This document shows, piece by piece, positions 10,224 to 22,468 of a stretch of DNA of 64,000 nt. A model generated the notes under the pieces. That model worked only from the letters and a program-made list of their open reading frames with translations. It ran no database searches and had not been told where the DNA came from. Position numbers and translations under genes: made by a program. How positions within the stretch are numbered: position 1 is the stretch's first letter; each line of letters opens with the position of its first letter. The stretch lies in assembly GCA_025330725.1 (NCBI GenBank), contig JAIWND010000015.1, positions 1 to 64,000 on the forward strand, in the 5' to 3' direction. This stretch comes from Chlamydoabsidia padenii. Lineage: Eukaryota > Mucoromycota > Mucoromycetes > Mucorales > Cunninghamellaceae.

Positions 10224-11430
10224 TACTATATTGTATAATGGCATTCAACTTCTTCCTCCTCTTCCCCCCCTTTTTTTTTACTTGTGTATATATACTCCTT
10301 TATCCCTTTTCTCAACTACTTACTGTTTATTGATATACCTTTATATACATATAGTCAATTATCTGTCACATTTACATATTAGAATAGATCCCCCTTCTAG
10401 TTTCACTTTTAATTTGTATCTTTTTTTTTTGATAAACAAGGCGTGGGATGTTGTATGGAATAAATTAACAAATGTTGTATTATCGGTCCATGACTGACTT
10501 GTTGGAATATAGATGGTAACACTTTTTGATACACAACAGGGAAATACATATAACCTTACTGATGTGTCCCAGCGGCCATCGTGAATGATTAAGGGGCAAT
10601 CGGCGTTTGAAATGAGTTTATATGCAACTGTGGTTTTAACATCCGCCGATTCCCAGCACATGGGCCTATGTGGGAAGTCGATCGATATTCGGTAACAATG
10701 ACGATGATCGTTGTTCTAATCATGCCTTTTGAAACCAATAGTATTAAGATGTGAATAGCCCTCCCTAACAAACGGGAAAAAGAAAGAAGAAAAAAAAAAG
10801 ACGGGGATCATCTAATCATTCAATATACTCTTCTGTGGATTTTTTTCTCTTACTTGTCGTTTCAAATAGGTGTTTTATAATGTCAAAAAAAAAAAAAAAA
10901 ATCAACAAAGGGACCATGGCGTTTCTTTTTTGATAAAGTTAGAATTCAAGTTGCAAGCTGGATAATCAAGAAACAGGTACCTTTCATGCAGATTGGCACG
11001 TTAAAATACCGATAGACAACGTAAAAGTCCGACCCACAGAAGACGATCAACATGCCAATGTAAAAGACACAAAACAAACATTCCCATCAATGACAATAAT
11101 CAGCATTATAAGACAGTGACAAATTAATACCAAAGTAGATCTTTATTATATAAAAATGTAAAAAAGAGCTGTAAGAGCATAATGTTTCGACAAAAAGTGA
11201 TTGGACGAATCTACATGCAAGATATAAAAATATAAAGAACAATCAAGTTAGTAAAAGACCCAGTACCAACCTCCACCATATGATACATTCATTCATTCAT
11301 TCATCAGAATACATTTTCACATCAATGATCAAATCAGGTAATGTAGATAAGAGTTTATGTTGAATTCATCATATATAAATGAAAGAATGAAGGATCCATG
11401 ACCCCCCCCCCGATTATCATCCTATCTTAC
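10224..11430. other. Intergenic region, 1.2 kb
   Basis: No gene is supported. A GGCGTTTGAAAT element lies near 10600, like those before genes elsewhere, but nothing coding follows. A TTCA repeat occurs at about 11287-11305. The right end is the 3' UTR of the minus-strand RPS18. Confidence 0.5.
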
Positions 11431-12171
11431 CTATTTCTTCTTGGAGACACCGACAGTGCGACCACGACGACCAGTAGTCTTGGTGTGTTGACCACGGACA
11501 CGGAGACCCCAGTAGTGACGGAGACCACGATGGACACGGATCTTCTTCATGCGTTCCAAATCTTCACGCATCTTGGTATCCAACACGTTAGAGATAACTT
11601 GAGAGTACTTGCCATCGATGATATCCTTTTGTCTGTTGAGGAACCAGTTGGGGATCTTGTATTGAGCAGGGTTTTGCAAGATGGTCACAATACGTTCCAA
11701 TTCTTCGTTGGACAATTCACCAGCACGCTTGTTCAAGTCGACATCAGCCTTCTTGCAAGCAACGTTGGCGAAACGGCGACCCACACCCTTGACTGAAGTC
11801 AAAGCAATGACGATCTTGTCCTTACCGTCGACGTTGGTGTTGAGAAGACGGATAATGTGTTGGAACTATTCAAATATATATAAAAAAGTACGTCAATGGT
11901 CAGGTTCTTTGTCATTCGTAAGTCTATACTTACTTGGTTCCTTTCAGGGACGACGAGAGACTATATCCAGAGTAAAACAAGAATAAATCAAAAGTTCCAA
12001 GTTAGTCATTTAATTATACAATCTAATTCCAACCCTTCCCCCCCCCAATGAAGGAGTCTATCCTGAGGGGTTATTTCAATCCATCCATCCATCCATCCAT
12101 CCATCTGTGTCATATCGTCATTCCTTCGTTTATGTATCTAGATGAGTTAAAATCCATTTCTACTTTACCAT
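11431..12171 (-). CDS. RPS18: 40S ribosomal protein S18 (uS13)
   Basis: Minus-strand exons are 12171-12169 (the ATG alone), 11960-11934 and 11865-11431, giving 154 aa. uS13 sits in the head of the small ribosomal subunit and contacts the P-site tRNA and the large subunit. Exon 2 reads SLVVPERNQ and exon 3 starts [20 protein letters not shown], followed by [15 protein letters not shown], the helix-hairpin-helix region, and the basic tail [18 protein letters not shown]. All are hallmark sequences. The first exon is inferred: an acceptor lies directly before SLVV, and the nearest upstream ATG followed by a donor (ATG then GTAAAG) is at 12171. This puts a 208-bp intron right after the start codon. 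A long intron at the start codon is common in fungal ribosomal protein genes. Body certain; first exon likely. Confidence 0.93.
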
Positions 12172-13420
12172 GGCGTTGAATCGGAACGATAAAAGAGAAA
12201 GAGAAAGGAAGGGAAAAAAGGGGGTACATGGCTATACATCCTTTTCTCTGAGAAAATTGAAATTCCGAATTTCGGGGGTTGAATATTTTCACAATAAACT
12301 GGCTACCTTTCAATGTGCCATCTTTGGCATAATAATCGATACACCAATGATGCTATCATGGTAATGTAAAACTATACACACATCATCATCTTACTCTAGA
12401 TGATGTGCCAGTTTTTCTATCAATTGTAGTGAGCGATTGGGTTTATGATCTCCTATGGCCCTCCTCAGCACACACAGCCTACTCGGTCATCTTCCCTAAT
12501 CGATCAAAACTGACTTGGTTTGATGGGCATTGTAAATTATTAGATCTGTTAAACGAAAAGAAAAGAATCTCTATTCATCATTTGTTGCAAAAGATACATG
12601 CTGTCGGGTTTTCAATGTCGATTTCATCATGCGATCTGCATAAATAGGGTCCAACCGCCTCCTTGTCGATATTTAACCAAATCATACGCCCCCATCAACG
12701 CTATTGAAGTAAAGTGGCAAAGAAGCCCGAGTTTTTTTTTATGTGTTAAACAAAAGCAAAAAGGGAGTGATGTTTAACTACACTTGGGATGAAAAATAAT
12801 GGTCTTTTAAAACCCGGTTTAATCCCTTTCTTTTTTGAAACGCCGCTGTTGTCTGCTGATTGGTGTAACTCCTGACCCCATCAAAAAGTTGTATTGTAAC
12901 TCTACACTAAACGTATCGGCAAATTTGCGCCGCAGGCACCACCCGAAGGGTGTCGACCATTTGACCAAAGGCCAAAGGAAGCAGGGAATATGAATCGTAG
13001 ACTATATCATAGCTTTTGATTTAAAATACTTAGAATATAACAGTAGTGCAGTACAGTACAACAAAACACTCTTCTATATAAATAAAATCCTGCGGTTGTT
13101 TTTAAACGCCAAATCGTACGGACATCTCACACTTCATAAAACTTTGAAATACCGCTTTTTTGCGCAACAATGTGCAGTAGAAATGGAATGGAGTGCCCTC
13201 GCAAAGAGGGGGGTACGGAAGAAGCTGGGTGGAGAGACTTTCACAAAACATAGTAGAGTAAGTAGTTGAATCTTTTTTTTTTTTGGAGTGCCCTCGCAAA
13301 GAAGGGGCACGGGAAAAGTAAGGTGAAGAGAGACTGCATATATAAATTTGGGCTCTACAACGAGTAACGAAATCTCGATTGACAACGCTTCATGCCCCCA
13401 AATCGGGAATTGCTAGGCGC
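12172..13420. other. Gene-poor region with a short direct repeat
   Basis: This holds the RPS18 upstream region (TTGAAATTCCG at about 12256-12266) and then non-coding DNA. A direct repeat starting GGAGTGCCCTCGCAAAGA occurs near 13190 and near 13285, about 95 bp apart, separated by a T run. The 80-codon ORF at 12405 has no domain or splice support and is not called. Confidence 0.5.
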
Positions 13421-13424
13421 AATG

Positions 13425-13960
13425 AAAATGGTGTTCGGCGTTTGAAAATGAAGTTTTCTTTCGTCTACAAAAAAAAATATCTTTCGTCGTAAAGGAATGG
13501 TAAAAGTCATTGCAAGCCTAAGCACACTAACACAAGGGCCTTGGTACTTGACTTTGCGGTAAAGTATGTTGGAAGTGGGTCATAGTGTCCACATGGCCAC
13601 TTTAATCATTAGCATCCGTTGACAATGGAGCGGTAAAGCTCCTTCCAACCCTGACTAAGGACTCGCGGGATTTGAAAATGGTTTTTCCTTCTGTCTGTAA
13701 AGAGTCTTCGCCCTTTTTTCTTGCAAAAGACAGGTAAAACTCATTGCAAGCTTGGACTGACTAACACAAGGGTCCTGGTGCTTGACTTTTGCAGTAAAGT
13801 ATATTGGAAATGGGTTATAGTATTCACATCACCACTTTAATCATTAGCATCCTTTAACAATGGAGCGAGGAGAGCCCATCCAAAATCTTTGTAAGGAATC
13901 AAGGTAAAGCGGGATTTGAATACGAAGTGGGTTTCATGACCAGGTAAAAGTCATCGCAAG
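13425..13960 (+). repeat. Tandem repeat cluster A (about 235-bp unit), diverged copies
   Basis: Two units plus a partial third run in the forward direction. Each has a GGCGTTTGAAAATG or GCGGGATTTGAAAATG element (13437, 13667, 13908), a pyrimidine-rich stretch, a segment with CATTGCAAGC, then GTAAAGTATGTTGGAA and CCACTTTAATCATTAGCATC. The last block recurs at 13597 and 13832, a spacing of 235 bp. The layout and the blocks GTAAA..T.TGTTGGAA and CATTAGCATC are shared with the clusters at 24 and 48 kb, so these are one superfamily with an older, diverged branch here. Confidence 0.75.
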
Positions 13961-15498
13961 TTCGGACAGATTGGCTTTTAACCTAAATACCATAACCATT
14001 CGACGTCTAATAAAACCCCCATCTTTTTGTATCACTTACTTTTTATTGAATTGTTTGACTACATCTAGACATAATCCTAAAAATCGTACGATTTCCCCAG
14101 CTCTGACCACTCCCTAGCTTTGAGACATTTTTATCCATTGAATGATTGGTTCACCATCAATTTTTACACGCTATCATTCCCCCAACACTGATTGACAACT
14201 TTTTTTCCCTTCATCCTTTATGTCTTCTTCCCGCCCTCCTTCCTCCACTTACAATATGGTTGGATGAATCCTCTCTCTCCTCTGTCTTCTTTCCGTTCTC
14301 CTTCCGCCACTGCCAATGTGGCTAGCCAGACTGCAACGTTTATCTGCTGATTGAAGCGTGGTTTGACTAGGAAAAAGGAGGAACAGGGAATCTATTGATA
14401 CACATGACGTTTTCATAACCAGACTCTTTTTTTGCATTGATCGGTGTTTATTTGAAATCCCGCCACCATGACATTCTAGCTTCTTTACATGTATTGACTA
14501 ATGATCAGCATTAAATTGATCATTTGTGAATAGCAAAACTGACTCAAATACATGTGATTATATCGTTTATTACATTGGTTGACAAGGGTTTGCTCCATTG
14601 AATTGGTTGGTTCACCATCAATTTTTTTTTTCTTCCGTTTCCTCAGCACTATTCACCTACTTTTTACCCCTTCCTGTATTTTATATAAAGGTTGAAATTT
14701 CTTCACCTTCACTTTTTGTTCAATTACCTGGTTCTCCTTCCTCTCCTTCAAGTTTTTTTTTTTTTTTTTTTTTTTTGGCCAGGTGTCTCTTATTTCCGCC
14801 ATCCTTCTTCCACATCCCGTATGTGTTCTACCGAGGCTTCAACGATTACAAATCAAACATTAATGAAGATGGGTGCTCCATCGGGACGGCATCCAATTTT
14901 TTTCCCCTTTGTTTGATTCATCAGGGGCATTATCGAAGTCCTACCCAAAACTGCATTAATTTGGTAAGTTTTATCATTTCCAAAGACAAAATGGACTGTC
15001 CACGTGTACTAACTGACTGTTTGCTTTCTTTTCCTATGTATCATTGCTTTCAATCATTCCTTTAAACTATTTTTAAACACCGTTTATTTTTTTGTTTACT
15101 TTATTTATTTTAATAAAACTAGTAATAGACACTGTAAAGTGTTGTCGCTGTCACTGCTGTCAAAGTAATGTATCTACATCTTTAGTATTATGCTGGGGAG
15201 CACCGATCGTCTGTTGAATACTGCACTGTGCTTTGTCGAGAATACTGGCCGTTGTACCCCTTCCACATTGACAGCATATTATATATAGTGAGTCGAGTTT
15301 ATAGTTAAATTGTTATTTTATTGGTATAATTCCTAAACACATAGTAGCCAACAAGAAAGGGAGTAAAAAAAAATGACCCCGATTGACAAAAGTGATAAAT
15401 ATGTATGTTAAAGATCAAAGTTTTTAAAAGTTATAGACTATCGAGTAAAGAATACAAAATAAGGCAGCAAATAAACAAGGGGACAAGACCAAATAGAA
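13961..15498. other. Intergenic region, no firm gene
   Basis: A promoter-like TTTGAAATCCCGCC lies at about 14451-14464. The T run at about 14754-14776 followed by the acceptor-like GGCCAG and the short open stretch from ATG 14821 (MCSTEASTITNQTLMKMGA) could belong to a small spliced gene, but no domain or consistent model was found. AATAAAAC near 15111 could be a polyadenylation signal. Confidence 0.35.
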
Positions 15499-16895
15499 TC
15501 AAAGAGAGGTAGCAGGCAAAGTAGGTGGATCAGTTTGATCATCCCAAGTCGATAGTTTCCCACGTTTCAGCCGTTCGATAGCCTTGTTGATATTTTCAAT
15601 ATGCATCCCCAATGGCAAAGAATCAGCAACAATGATGGGCGCCACCACTTGGGTTCGTAGTTCTTCGAGATCCATCTGTACAGCCTCCATCCTGTCGAGT
15701 AGCACCATTAACCGTTGAGATGATTTGAGTCGTTCCACGTCATATTCCTTGAGTAGGGCTAGATTCTGATGCACGAGTGGCCTTTGCATTCCTTTGCCAT
15801 TCACCATATTGACGAGATCCGCCAAGACATCTGGTTCCTGAGTCCGTTGGTGTGATTTTTCCTGGATGGTGATTTCGTGGATGGAATAGAGATCGGTTTC
15901 GAGAGTGTGAAGTGAGCCTTGAGCAAGTTCGATGGCAAGGATCAGTCGACGTGCTTCTTTTTCTATATGTAAAACACACAAGAGATTAGTCAAGCCCCAT
16001 AATTTGTCTTGTTCTTTTTTTTTTTTAAATACCTATAAGCTCCATGGATGATTCATATATTACCCGTAGTTCCTGTTTACTGATCAGTCCTTTTTCAACA
16101 TCCGATAGTTTCCTGAGTGTCACCGTGTTGTAAGTGATCAAATTGTCAATCACGCCTTTACTTTGTGCCTGCATACTCTATAGAACGAAAGTTTGCGTGA
16201 ATCCTACCTTGTCTTTTTTTGAAGGGGGGGGTTACCTGTATATCCCGTCCAAATTCCCTTGAATGTATCAGGTAGTCAGTGAGTTTCGCCGTCAAAATAT
16301 CCTTGTAGGCCAAATGAGAATGTTTTATCATAAGTTGTAGATCGCGTGTTGCCAGTTCCACTTGTTTGAGAGAGAGAGCTGAGAGTGGTGACTCTGTATC
16401 TTCAAAGATGTTCCTATCACCACCATTGGTTACCCCAAATGTCCTTTTCGTTGGATTGCGTTGCATCATGGTATGGTAAAGTTTTTCTTGGACCGCTACC
16501 AGTTGAGAGAAATCAGGCACCGGTTCGTTCCAGTGTGCACAAAGTGGTACCAAGGACAAGAAGGGTGAGGGAATCAAAGGACAGGCCAGATCGAGTGCAA
16601 ACCTTTTGCCATAGTTTAGCATAGACTTGAGAATGAAGAGGGCTAAAACAAAGGAAAGAATGGGTTTGATTATAGTCATTCCTTTGACAAATACATCTAT
16701 GTTAATAAAAAGAAGGTTGGATTAGTATCTACAAGTTGATGAGGGTTGATATCTTTCATTACCAAAGACATAATTCAAGGCTGTGTCTGACCAATACGGT
16801 AGTGGTGAGTAACTATTCTTGGTAGTATTTCCTTCTGATCCTACTTCTTCTACTGGTATCCTTCGTGATAGTTGGTATTTTTGTTTGCGAGACAT
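15499..16895 (-). CDS. Single-pass membrane protein with helical cytoplasmic or lumenal region, unknown
   Basis: Minus-strand exons 16895-16763, 16696-16236, 16177-16033 and 15962-15499 join in frame to 400 aa. Residues 1-45 are polar (MSRKQKYQLSRRIPVEEVG). One strong transmembrane segment follows at about 52-72 (PILSFVLALFILKSMLNY). The rest is mostly helical and may form coiled coils (LKQVELATRDLQLMIKHSHL, EKEARRLILAIELAQGSLH, LVLLDRMEAVQMDLEELR-like stretches). The topology suggests an organelle or nuclear-envelope anchor, but no family was recognised. TTTTCAAATTCCGC at 16977-16990, about 80 bp upstream of the start, matches the recurrent promoter element. Exon joins are secure because every phase fits. 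Confidence 0.72.
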
Positions 16896-16976
16896 GGGAA
16901 TAAATCTAAAAGGGAAGAGAAAGATACAAAAAAAAAAAGGCGGAGGTATGCAAATCGCCGTTTCATTTTTTCTTCG

Positions 16977-16990
16977 TTTTCAAATTCCGC
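16977..16990. promoter_or_regulatory. Promoter-like motif upstream of 15499-16895 gene
   Basis: TTTTCAAATTCCGC is a reverse-orientation match to the recurrent element, 82 bp before the start codon of the minus-strand membrane protein gene. Confidence 0.45.
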
Positions 16991-17296
16991 TTTCGTTCTT
17001 CTAGCTTTGATAAATGCCCCATCCAATTGTATCATGTTCACATACATTGGGTATATGAAGATTATTCATAAGCATGATAATAATTGCACTAATGCAACTT
17101 AAAAATGCAATCATTGCTATGTTGGTGTTGGGTCGTTACCAGTCCATGGGCAAAACAAAAGATACAGTACATTGGCTTTTCCTCTTTGATCATGTCTCCT
17201 CATCAAACACACGCACACACGCACATATTATATATATATACGCATCAAGTAGACTTAAAGTATAGTTATCATCATCATTTATGCTGATTTTTCATG

Positions 17297-17310
17297 TCGG
17301 GTCTTCAAAT
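17297..17310. promoter_or_regulatory. Promoter-like motif upstream of thiolase
   Basis: TCGGGTCTTCAAAT is a one-insert variant of the recurrent element, 158 bp before the thiolase start. A long T run and a pyrimidine leader follow before the ATG. Confidence 0.35.
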
Positions 17311-17467
17311 TTTACGATTGATTGCTGACGAGCATAAATACAATTTTCACATGGATCCATTTCCCCCCTCCTTTTTCACTTATACCCCGCAATCAACCTT
17401 ATAACTTTTTTTTTTTTTTTTTTTTCCTTTCTTCTTTGTTTTTTTTAATTCAACTTTATAACATATC

Positions 17468-18877
17468 ATGTCATTCAAACAAGTTTTTATTGTTGCTGCC
17501 AAAAGGTAACTAGATTCCATCGTCACATCTTCACTAACTTGTTCCACAATTATAGAACTCCTTTTGGTACCTTTGGTGGAAAGTTCAAGGACATCTCTGG
17601 TAAGTTGGTCAAAAGATATACATAAATATACGGCTTACTAATTAACTTTTTTTTTTTTGGTGGGGCGGGGGTGTTGGTAATTCTAGCTTCTGAACTCGGT
17701 GGTCTTGCATCCAAAGCAGCTCTATCACAACTCCCCAAGGATGTGCAAGTGGATTCGGTGATTATGGGTAATGTCCTTCATACAGATATTGCTGGTCCGT
17801 ATGTGGCTCGTCATATTGGTCATCGTGCAGGTCTTCCTGTCTCCGTCCCTGCTCTGACCGTCAACCGACTCTGTGGTTCTGGTCTACAAAGTGTTGTCAA
17901 TGGTGCGCATGAAATCATCTGTGGCGATAGCGATGTGGTCCTGGCCGGTGGTACGGAAAACATGTCACTGTCACCCTTTGTACTTTCTGGTAAATCTCGA
18001 TGGGGAAACTCACTCGGTGTGGATCTTCAACTCCAAGACTCATTGTGGGCGGCCCTGACGGATCAATACCCTCATCCTACACCTATGGGTATTACCTCTG
18101 AAAATCTCGCTGAAAAGTATCAATTGACCAAGGATGAATGTGACGCCTTTGCTCTGCTCAGTCAAAACCGGTATGAACAAGCTGCCAAGGCGGGTGTGTT
18201 TGATGATGAAATCGTGGGCGTGGATGTCAAGGGACGAAAGGGTGCGGTGGAACATGTCACTCGGGATGAACATCCTCGTCTCGGTCTTACTCTGGATCAA
18301 GTCACCAAGTTGAAGGCTGTCTTCAAAAAGGGTGGTGTCACTTCGGCTGCTAATGCTTCAGGTATCAATGATGGTGCGGCAGCTTTGGTTTTGGCTTCGG
18401 AAGACGCCGTGAACAAGTATGGGTTGTCTCCTTTGGCTCGGGTGGTCAGCTGGCAGGCGTCGGCTGTCGAACCTACTCTGATGGGTCTTGGTCCTGTGCC
18501 TGCCATTCAGGGAGCTCTCCGTCGTGCAAACTTGACATTGGAACAAATGGATTTGATTGAAGTCAATGAAGCCTTTGCTGCTCAATACTTGGCTGTCGAA
18601 AAGGAATTGGGTCTGATCCGTGAAAAGACGAACATCAATGGTGGTGCGATTGCTCTTGGACATCCTCTTGGTGCTTCTGGTGCTCGTATCTTGACTCACC
18701 TTAGTCATGCTCTTCAACGTACCAAGAGCAAGTATGCTGTTGGCTCGGCTTGTATTGGTGGTGGACAGGTAAGAGAGAGAAGGGAGGGGGAAGAATTGAA
18801 CTTTGAACTTTTTTTTTTAATCATGCATATTGATATTTATACTTTAGGGTGTTGCGGTTATCTTGGAACGCGTGTAG
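17468..18877 (+). CDS. 3-ketoacyl-CoA thiolase (ACAA2-like)
   Basis: Exons 17468-17505, 17556-17599, 17687-18768 and 18848-18877 give 397 aa, exactly the length of human ACAA2. The enzyme cleaves 3-ketoacyl-CoA with CoA, the last step of fatty acid beta-oxidation. The N-terminus [17 protein letters not shown] and GGKFKDIS match the family start. The acyl-accepting Cys lies in [18 protein letters not shown]. Near the C-terminus come the family motif [14 protein letters not shown], the catalytic [18 protein letters not shown] (His) and the second Cys in [16 protein letters not shown]. Sequence detail ([34 protein letters not shown]) is closer to mitochondrial ACAA2 than to acetyl-CoA acetyltransferase. 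No peroxisomal SKL-type end is present (it ends LERV) and there is no clear cleaved presequence, as in ACAA2. Strong call; exact substrate range is inferred. Confidence 0.93.
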
Positions 18878-19192
18878 AATAGATATGAATTACTTGTAGT
18901 ATATCTTAAATGTTTTGTACAATAAAAGTTATTCTTCTCTTTTTAATTTAATGTTATCATGTCAAGTAATGTCTTGTTGTCTCAGGCTTGTTTGCTTGGT
19001 AAATGTCGGATATTGAAAAATGGGTCCCAAATTTAGAAGGAAATCAGTTGCAGCCTCAATTTATAAAACTTTAACTGAGCCTTCCTTTTTTTTTTCCCCC
19101 TTTCTTCTTTTTTTTTTTTTTTTTTTTTTTTCTCTCTTCTCTCATTTAATATAAAAGTCCATTCACACGTTTTTATTGAAAAGGGGCTTAAC

Positions 19193-20717
19193 ATGGACAA
19201 GTTATTCAAGAAAGGCTTCTTCAACGATTCTTCCCGGCGTCCTGGTCAACAAGAAAAAGCGGGATCAACACCCCCTCAGGCTCCATCATCCAACTCGAAA
19301 CATTCTACTGCAAACACCAAACTACATTCAAGAAACACTTTTCCTATGGAACAAGACGTTCCACCTCAACCTAATATGAAGACACCAACACCATCTATTC
19401 ATAACAAGGCTCCTCCTCCTCTTCCAACCGTGCAACAGTCATCTTACCAGCCATCTTCCTATCAACCTCAAACTAGGGAACACTCAACAGACCACAGTAA
19501 TTCATCCTCACCAAGTAATCGCAATTCCATCATTTCCTTGGACAATTCTTTGGACGACAGACAAACAGCAAACCAACAACAACGACCTCCTGTACCAAAG
19601 CACCATCCTAATCTCTCGCAAACCAGTCTGACGGCACCCAGTCCAAATGGAAGCAGCACCTCTAGTGACGGCAGTGGCAAATGCAAGGAAAAAGTGGGCA
19701 AGAAATGGGAAGTCCTGGCTAGTCAAGTGAACACGCTGAATGAATCGAAAAACAAGCTGGAACATCAGCTCAAGGGATTACAACGGGAAAAGGATCAACA
19801 ATGTATGGATTTACAACGACAATGCGGGGAACTACAACGGATGCTACGATTTAAAGAAGACGAATACACCAAGATGCAGAATAACTTTCACAAACATGTA
19901 CGTGCTATTCGTGCTACTGATGATGATCTGTCCACCATTCATGCAAAACTCACCATGCTCCAGTCCAAGGCCAGTCAACTTCCTATGGCGCTTCGTGGCT
20001 CTTATCAAGAAAACCGATGGGTCGAGGTAAAGACTTACTTTGAAAAACGGTGGCCGGCACTTGAAGACACATTGAATCGATTGGTATTACATGATGCTAC
20101 AACAGGAACACTGGTGACAACGACAACAGCAGCAACAATTAATACAAGTGATACATACGAAACTAGGCTGGATTATCCTTTGGTATGTTTACTAGTGGAA
20201 AAGATGATAATGGAAATTCTCGTAGATCAAGTATTTGGGTCACCGGTGCACTTGGGTTTATCGGTGAATCATCATTACCAGGCACTATCTACATTTATGC
20301 AACAACATCAGGCAACCGACTGGTCTAATAAACTCCGGCAACAACTCTGTAAACTGGCAGTCAATGCAAATGAAGAACAGGCGGGGATTACTGAAGCCAA
20401 GGCTCACGTCGTCCAATCTCTCAAGACCCAACTCGACATGATTTATCAGGTACCTCCGGAAAAACTCTTACCAAAGTTAACAAAGTTGGTGGATCTCGCG
20501 GCGGAAACTAGTCTGGCTATGCATGGACAGGATGATTCGGTCTTGTTTGGGAACGATCTGGTGGAAGGACAAAGTATGTATAATCCGCGTCTCATGAACT
20601 TGCAATTTGGATCCACCATGGTCTCGACAAATGCTACAAAGGGAATTATCAAGATGGAACAACCTTCTCGACTGGAAGGACAGGATCAAGATATAAAAAA
20701 GGATGGTGGTGGCGACA

Positions 20718-20781
<64 letters not shown>

Positions 20782-20935
20782 GGAGGAGGAGGAGGATGGA
20801 TTCATTGATGACCCTACTTCTCCTTTACCTACACCTTCTTTGGTCCTACGTGTGGTTGTATCTCCAGTGGTTTATGCTAGTGACGAAAATGGTAATCCCA
20901 CTCCTCTTTTACAAGCAAGAGTCATTTGCTTTTAG
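19193..20935 (+). CDS. Coiled-coil protein with long acidic Asp run, unknown
   Basis: A single exon encodes 580 aa. The start MDKLFKKGFF follows a T-rich leader. Residues about 10-160 are Pro/Ser/Gln/Asn-rich and disordered. About 165-265 form a long coiled coil (KKWEVLASQVNTLNESKNKL, QLKGLQREKDQQCMDLQRQC). About 280-470 are helical with no recognised domain (WPALEDTLNRLVLHD, YPLVCLLVEKMIMEILVDQV). Then comes a run of about 25 Asp and several Glu (20715-20795), encoded by GAC triplets that switch to GAT and then GAG, so the tract behaves as a coding microsatellite. The C-terminus is a short hydrophobic strand set (LVLRVVVSPVVYASDENGN). No orthologue is recognised. GTCGGATATTGAAAAATGG near 19003 may be the promoter element. 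Confidence 0.7.
20715..20795 (+). repeat. Coding GAC/GAT/GAG microsatellite
   Basis: Consecutive GAC triplets pass into GAT triplets and then GAG triplets, all in frame, encoding an Asp then Glu run. It lies inside the 580-aa gene. Confidence 0.85.
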
Positions 20936-21204
20936 ATGTGTACTTTTTAAAAATATGCCCCAACATGCTTAATGATTCCTTTAATATGGTATCTATTTTA
21001 TTTATGGCCTTTAATAAACTTATTTTTTACCTATCTACTCTGGACTATGGACTTTTTAATACTAGATTAGATTGATCAATTAATAAAATTGGTGGTGTTA
21101 TGACACATAAAGACAAAGTGGAGTATAATACATGTATTTTGTTTTTGATTTATTGTAAGAGATAAAAAAAAGGGGGGATGGGGGATCTATTATACAATCT
21201 AGTT

Positions 21205-22468
21205 CTACAGGGACAATAGTTGACGGTCAAGTACTTTGACCAATCGTTCATCAGGTTTGGTGGCAAGTCCAAAGAATGGTTCGATAGCAGTTTTTGTGGT
21301 AGCTTCAAAAAGATCTTGTACCACCGATTGTAATCTTTTACCAGTTTGTTTGAAATCAGGAAACTACGAAGATGAAGAAAAAAAAAAAAAAAAGAGAAGG
21401 TTAGTATATATAGAGGGAGGGGAGATATACACTTACAGCATTGGTTTCCAAAAAGTACACATTCAAATCTTGATCAATCATAAAATCCACGCCAAAGAGT
21501 TCAAAAGCATTAGGCAAAGCCTGGAAGGTTGTCATTTCACCAGCGCAAGCATCAAAAACATCCTTTAACACCTGTTGCATCTTGAGAAAGATCGTATCCA
21601 AATCATGTTTGTCCAAACCCTCCAATTCCCAAAACAAACGCACCGAATCTTGTTCGTTAAAGTCGGCATGATCAGTTTGAATACATGTGTTGGTGAGATG
21701 AATCAAGGTGTCGTCGAGATGGTCGAGGGTATAGTCCTTCATGGCAAACAAGGCGAGCATATCACGGTACAGGTAGACTTGTATATTGTTGACCGCCAAT
21801 ACATAAGCTCGTACATGGAACTTACGCCGGTTGACAAGGAGAGGTCGATCGATATATCGTTGTATGACCCATTCCCGTACTTGAGTCACATCTTCTTGAT
21901 CCGAGTCGTCTTCTGAATCCGATTCTGTTGTAAAGATCGCCCGTAATTGATCCAAAGAGTCGAATACTTGAATCCCTGCCGCCTTGTTCGCCAAGCTAGG
22001 TTTGATAATAAACACATGTCGTTGTTGTTCCCGAGTCATATCTTCGTTTGCCAAGAGATCCCTTTCCACTTCAAAGACTTCATTCATTGCTTCTTCAAAG
22101 TAATCCACATGATCCAGTTCGAATTGCCAGGTTTCAGGGATGGCTTGGGCGAGCACACTGGAAGGATGTTTGGAGAGGTACTTGGTCACATTATAAGCAA
22201 ACTGGGACTTGCGGATCAGTCCTTTTCGAATACAATAGGCATTGGCCATTGTCTGCGTGCTGGCTTGATGTATATGGTTCCAATCGATCAATTCGTATTC
22301 CAGCCACTGGAGATGGACAAAAGGACTGGTGTGATCACGTTCGGCTTCATCTTCCGATACATTTGTTGAGACTGTAATATCGAGATTACTAGATTCCAAA
22401 GCACGCACCACGCATTTTTGAGTATATGGTTCGTCAAGATGTACAAGCGCCCGTAAATTACTTGTCAT
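21205..22468 (-). CDS. Tubulin-tyrosine-ligase (TTL) domain protein, Pby1-like
   Basis: Minus-strand exons 22468-21437 and 21363-21205 give 396 aa. The protein has the ATP-grasp fold of the TTL family: FIIKPSLANKAAGIQVFDSL (nucleotide-binding KP and glycine region), WVIQRYIDRPLLVNRRKFHV (the QxYI..PLL and KFDxR-like core, here KFHVRAYVL), HLTNTCIQ (the HLTN motif), and the metal-binding end FGVDFMIDQDLNVYFLETNA (D, E, N). In yeast the related Pby1 is a P-body protein. Whether this one ligates amino acids to tubulin cannot be told. The acidic insertion TESDSEDDSDQEDV sits inside the core. The start is the ATG of MTSNLRALVHLDE; in-frame sequence upstream is a T-rich leader. CCCCGATTTGAC at 22544-22555 lies 76 bp before the start. 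Confidence 0.88.

Noticed and set aside
12405..12647. 80-codon ORF
   Set aside because: No recognisable domain and lies in gene-poor DNA beside RPS18; open by chance.
13425..13960. CRISPR-like array
   Set aside because: The unit is about 235 bp with no short identical repeat and spacer pattern, and the organism is a eukaryote.
14598..15065. 155-codon ORF with Phe/Ser-rich sequence
   Set aside because: Translation of pyrimidine-rich DNA including a T run; composition, not coding, explains it.
18358..18717. 119-codon minus-strand ORF inside the thiolase
   Set aside because: Shadow of a strongly conserved coding exon.
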